Assembly (NCBI GenBank): GCA_037968835.1
Contig: JBBKWG010000015.1
Location: 1-12,943, forward strand
Reading direction: 5' to 3'
DNA: 12,943 bases
Source of the DNA: JBBKWG01 sp037968835
Lineage (GTDB): Bacteria; Pseudomonadota; Alphaproteobacteria; Rhodobacterales; Rhodobacteraceae
The position numbers and the translations under genes were made by a program. Of this stretch, positions 12,787 through 12,943 are shown one piece after another. Below the pieces are notes generated by a model. That model was not told the origin of the DNA and made no database searches. It saw only the letters and a program-made list of their open reading frames with translations. The stretch's first letter is position 1. Every line of letters begins with the position of its first letter.

Positions 12787-12943
12787 CCCACATAAGCCAT
12801 TGATATTACACTAAAATATTGCTAGATTCGTCCCGTATTTCCGGCGGTTTACGCGTTCTTTCTCCATCGGAATCCGCTCTGTGGAGACCGATTTCAGGCG
12901 ATTTGGGCGTTGGGTCTCTGTCGGGCTCAAACCGCGCGACGGT
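12787..12943. other. AT-rich then gene-less flank after tRNA-Ser
   Basis: The first 50 nt after the tRNA (about 12790-12830) are distinctly AT-rich compared with the rest of the window. After that the composition returns towards normal. A GTG at 12881 opens a frame to the window end, but the 21 residues visible match nothing I know. A weak inverted repeat TCTCCA (12861-12866) / TGGAGA (12882-12887) is present. tRNA-Ser genes are common integration sites for islands, but no integrase is visible here. Confidence 0.4.

Noticed and set aside
12881..12943. Possible start of an integrase or other gene after the tRNA (GTG 12881, open to the window end)
   Set aside because: Only 21 residues are visible, with no ribosome-binding site and no similarity to an integrase N-terminus; it cannot be supported.
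1..12943. CRISPR array, insertion sequence or prophage genes
   Set aside because: No spaced 25-40 bp repeats, no transposase or terminal inverted repeats and no phage structural genes were found. The only short periodic repeat is the 11-bp array at 3984-4027.

Overview
This window looks like chromosomal DNA from an alphaproteobacterium of the Rhodobacteraceae (Rhodobacter/Roseobacter type). The DNA is GC-rich. The gene order glnA-glnB-NAD(P)HX repair, followed by a trgA-trgB-cysK block, is the arrangement I associate with that family. The assignment rests on protein motifs and gene order read by eye, not on a database search.

Layout. (1) Positions 1-1449 hold the 3' part of a glycosyltransferase gene. 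The reading frame is open at the left edge, and the visible N-terminal stretch repeats the C-terminal tail of the full domain, so the complete protein probably has at least two glycosyltransferase modules. (2) 1484-2494 is a ZntB/CorA-type divalent metal transporter. A bidirectional hairpin terminator at 2514-2539 separates it from the convergent nitrogen genes. (3) On the minus strand, glnB (PII signal protein, 4370-4032) is followed by glnA (glutamine synthetase, 3964-2558). The 67-bp gap between them holds four copies of a 7-bp motif spaced exactly 11 bp apart. (4) Diverging from glnB are the two activities of NAD(P)HX repair, epimerase (4616-5281) and dehydratase (5317-6207). Relatives usually fuse them in one polypeptide; here they are two reading frames, the second with its own good ribosome-binding site. 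(5) 6291-12561 is a close-packed same-strand run: a cyclopropane-fatty-acid-synthase-like methyltransferase, trgA (small membrane protein), trgB (GGCT-like domain plus Nudix hydrolase), cysK (cysteine synthase) and a large MscS-type mechanosensitive channel with an N-terminal DUF3772-like region. The junctions are 5 nt, a 4-nt overlap, 55 nt and 5 nt. (6) A complete tRNA-Ser(GGA) with encoded CCA lies at 12697-12786. The sequence after it becomes AT-rich and has no recognisable gene before the window ends.

How the genes work together. glnB and glnA form the core of nitrogen sensing and ammonia assimilation; both modification tyrosines (PII Tyr51, glutamine synthetase Tyr397) are present. nnrE and nnrD repair damaged NADH/NADPH. 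The cfa-trgA-trgB-cysK-mscS run combines membrane-lipid modification, a membrane protein, a nucleotide and possibly glutathione-linked hydrolase, cysteine synthesis and a turgor valve. trgAB and cysK are known from Rhodobacter sphaeroides as tellurite-resistance determinants, so the run is best read as an envelope and thiol/redox stress cluster. I see no CRISPR array, insertion sequence or phage gene. No gene-free stretch exceeds 300 bp; the longest is 4371-4615 (245 bp). I do not see a clearly new system. The observations most worth a second look are the 11-bp phased repeat between glnB and glnA, the split NAD(P)HX repair gene, the substituted active-site positions in the Cfa-like protein, and the tandem glycosyltransferase.
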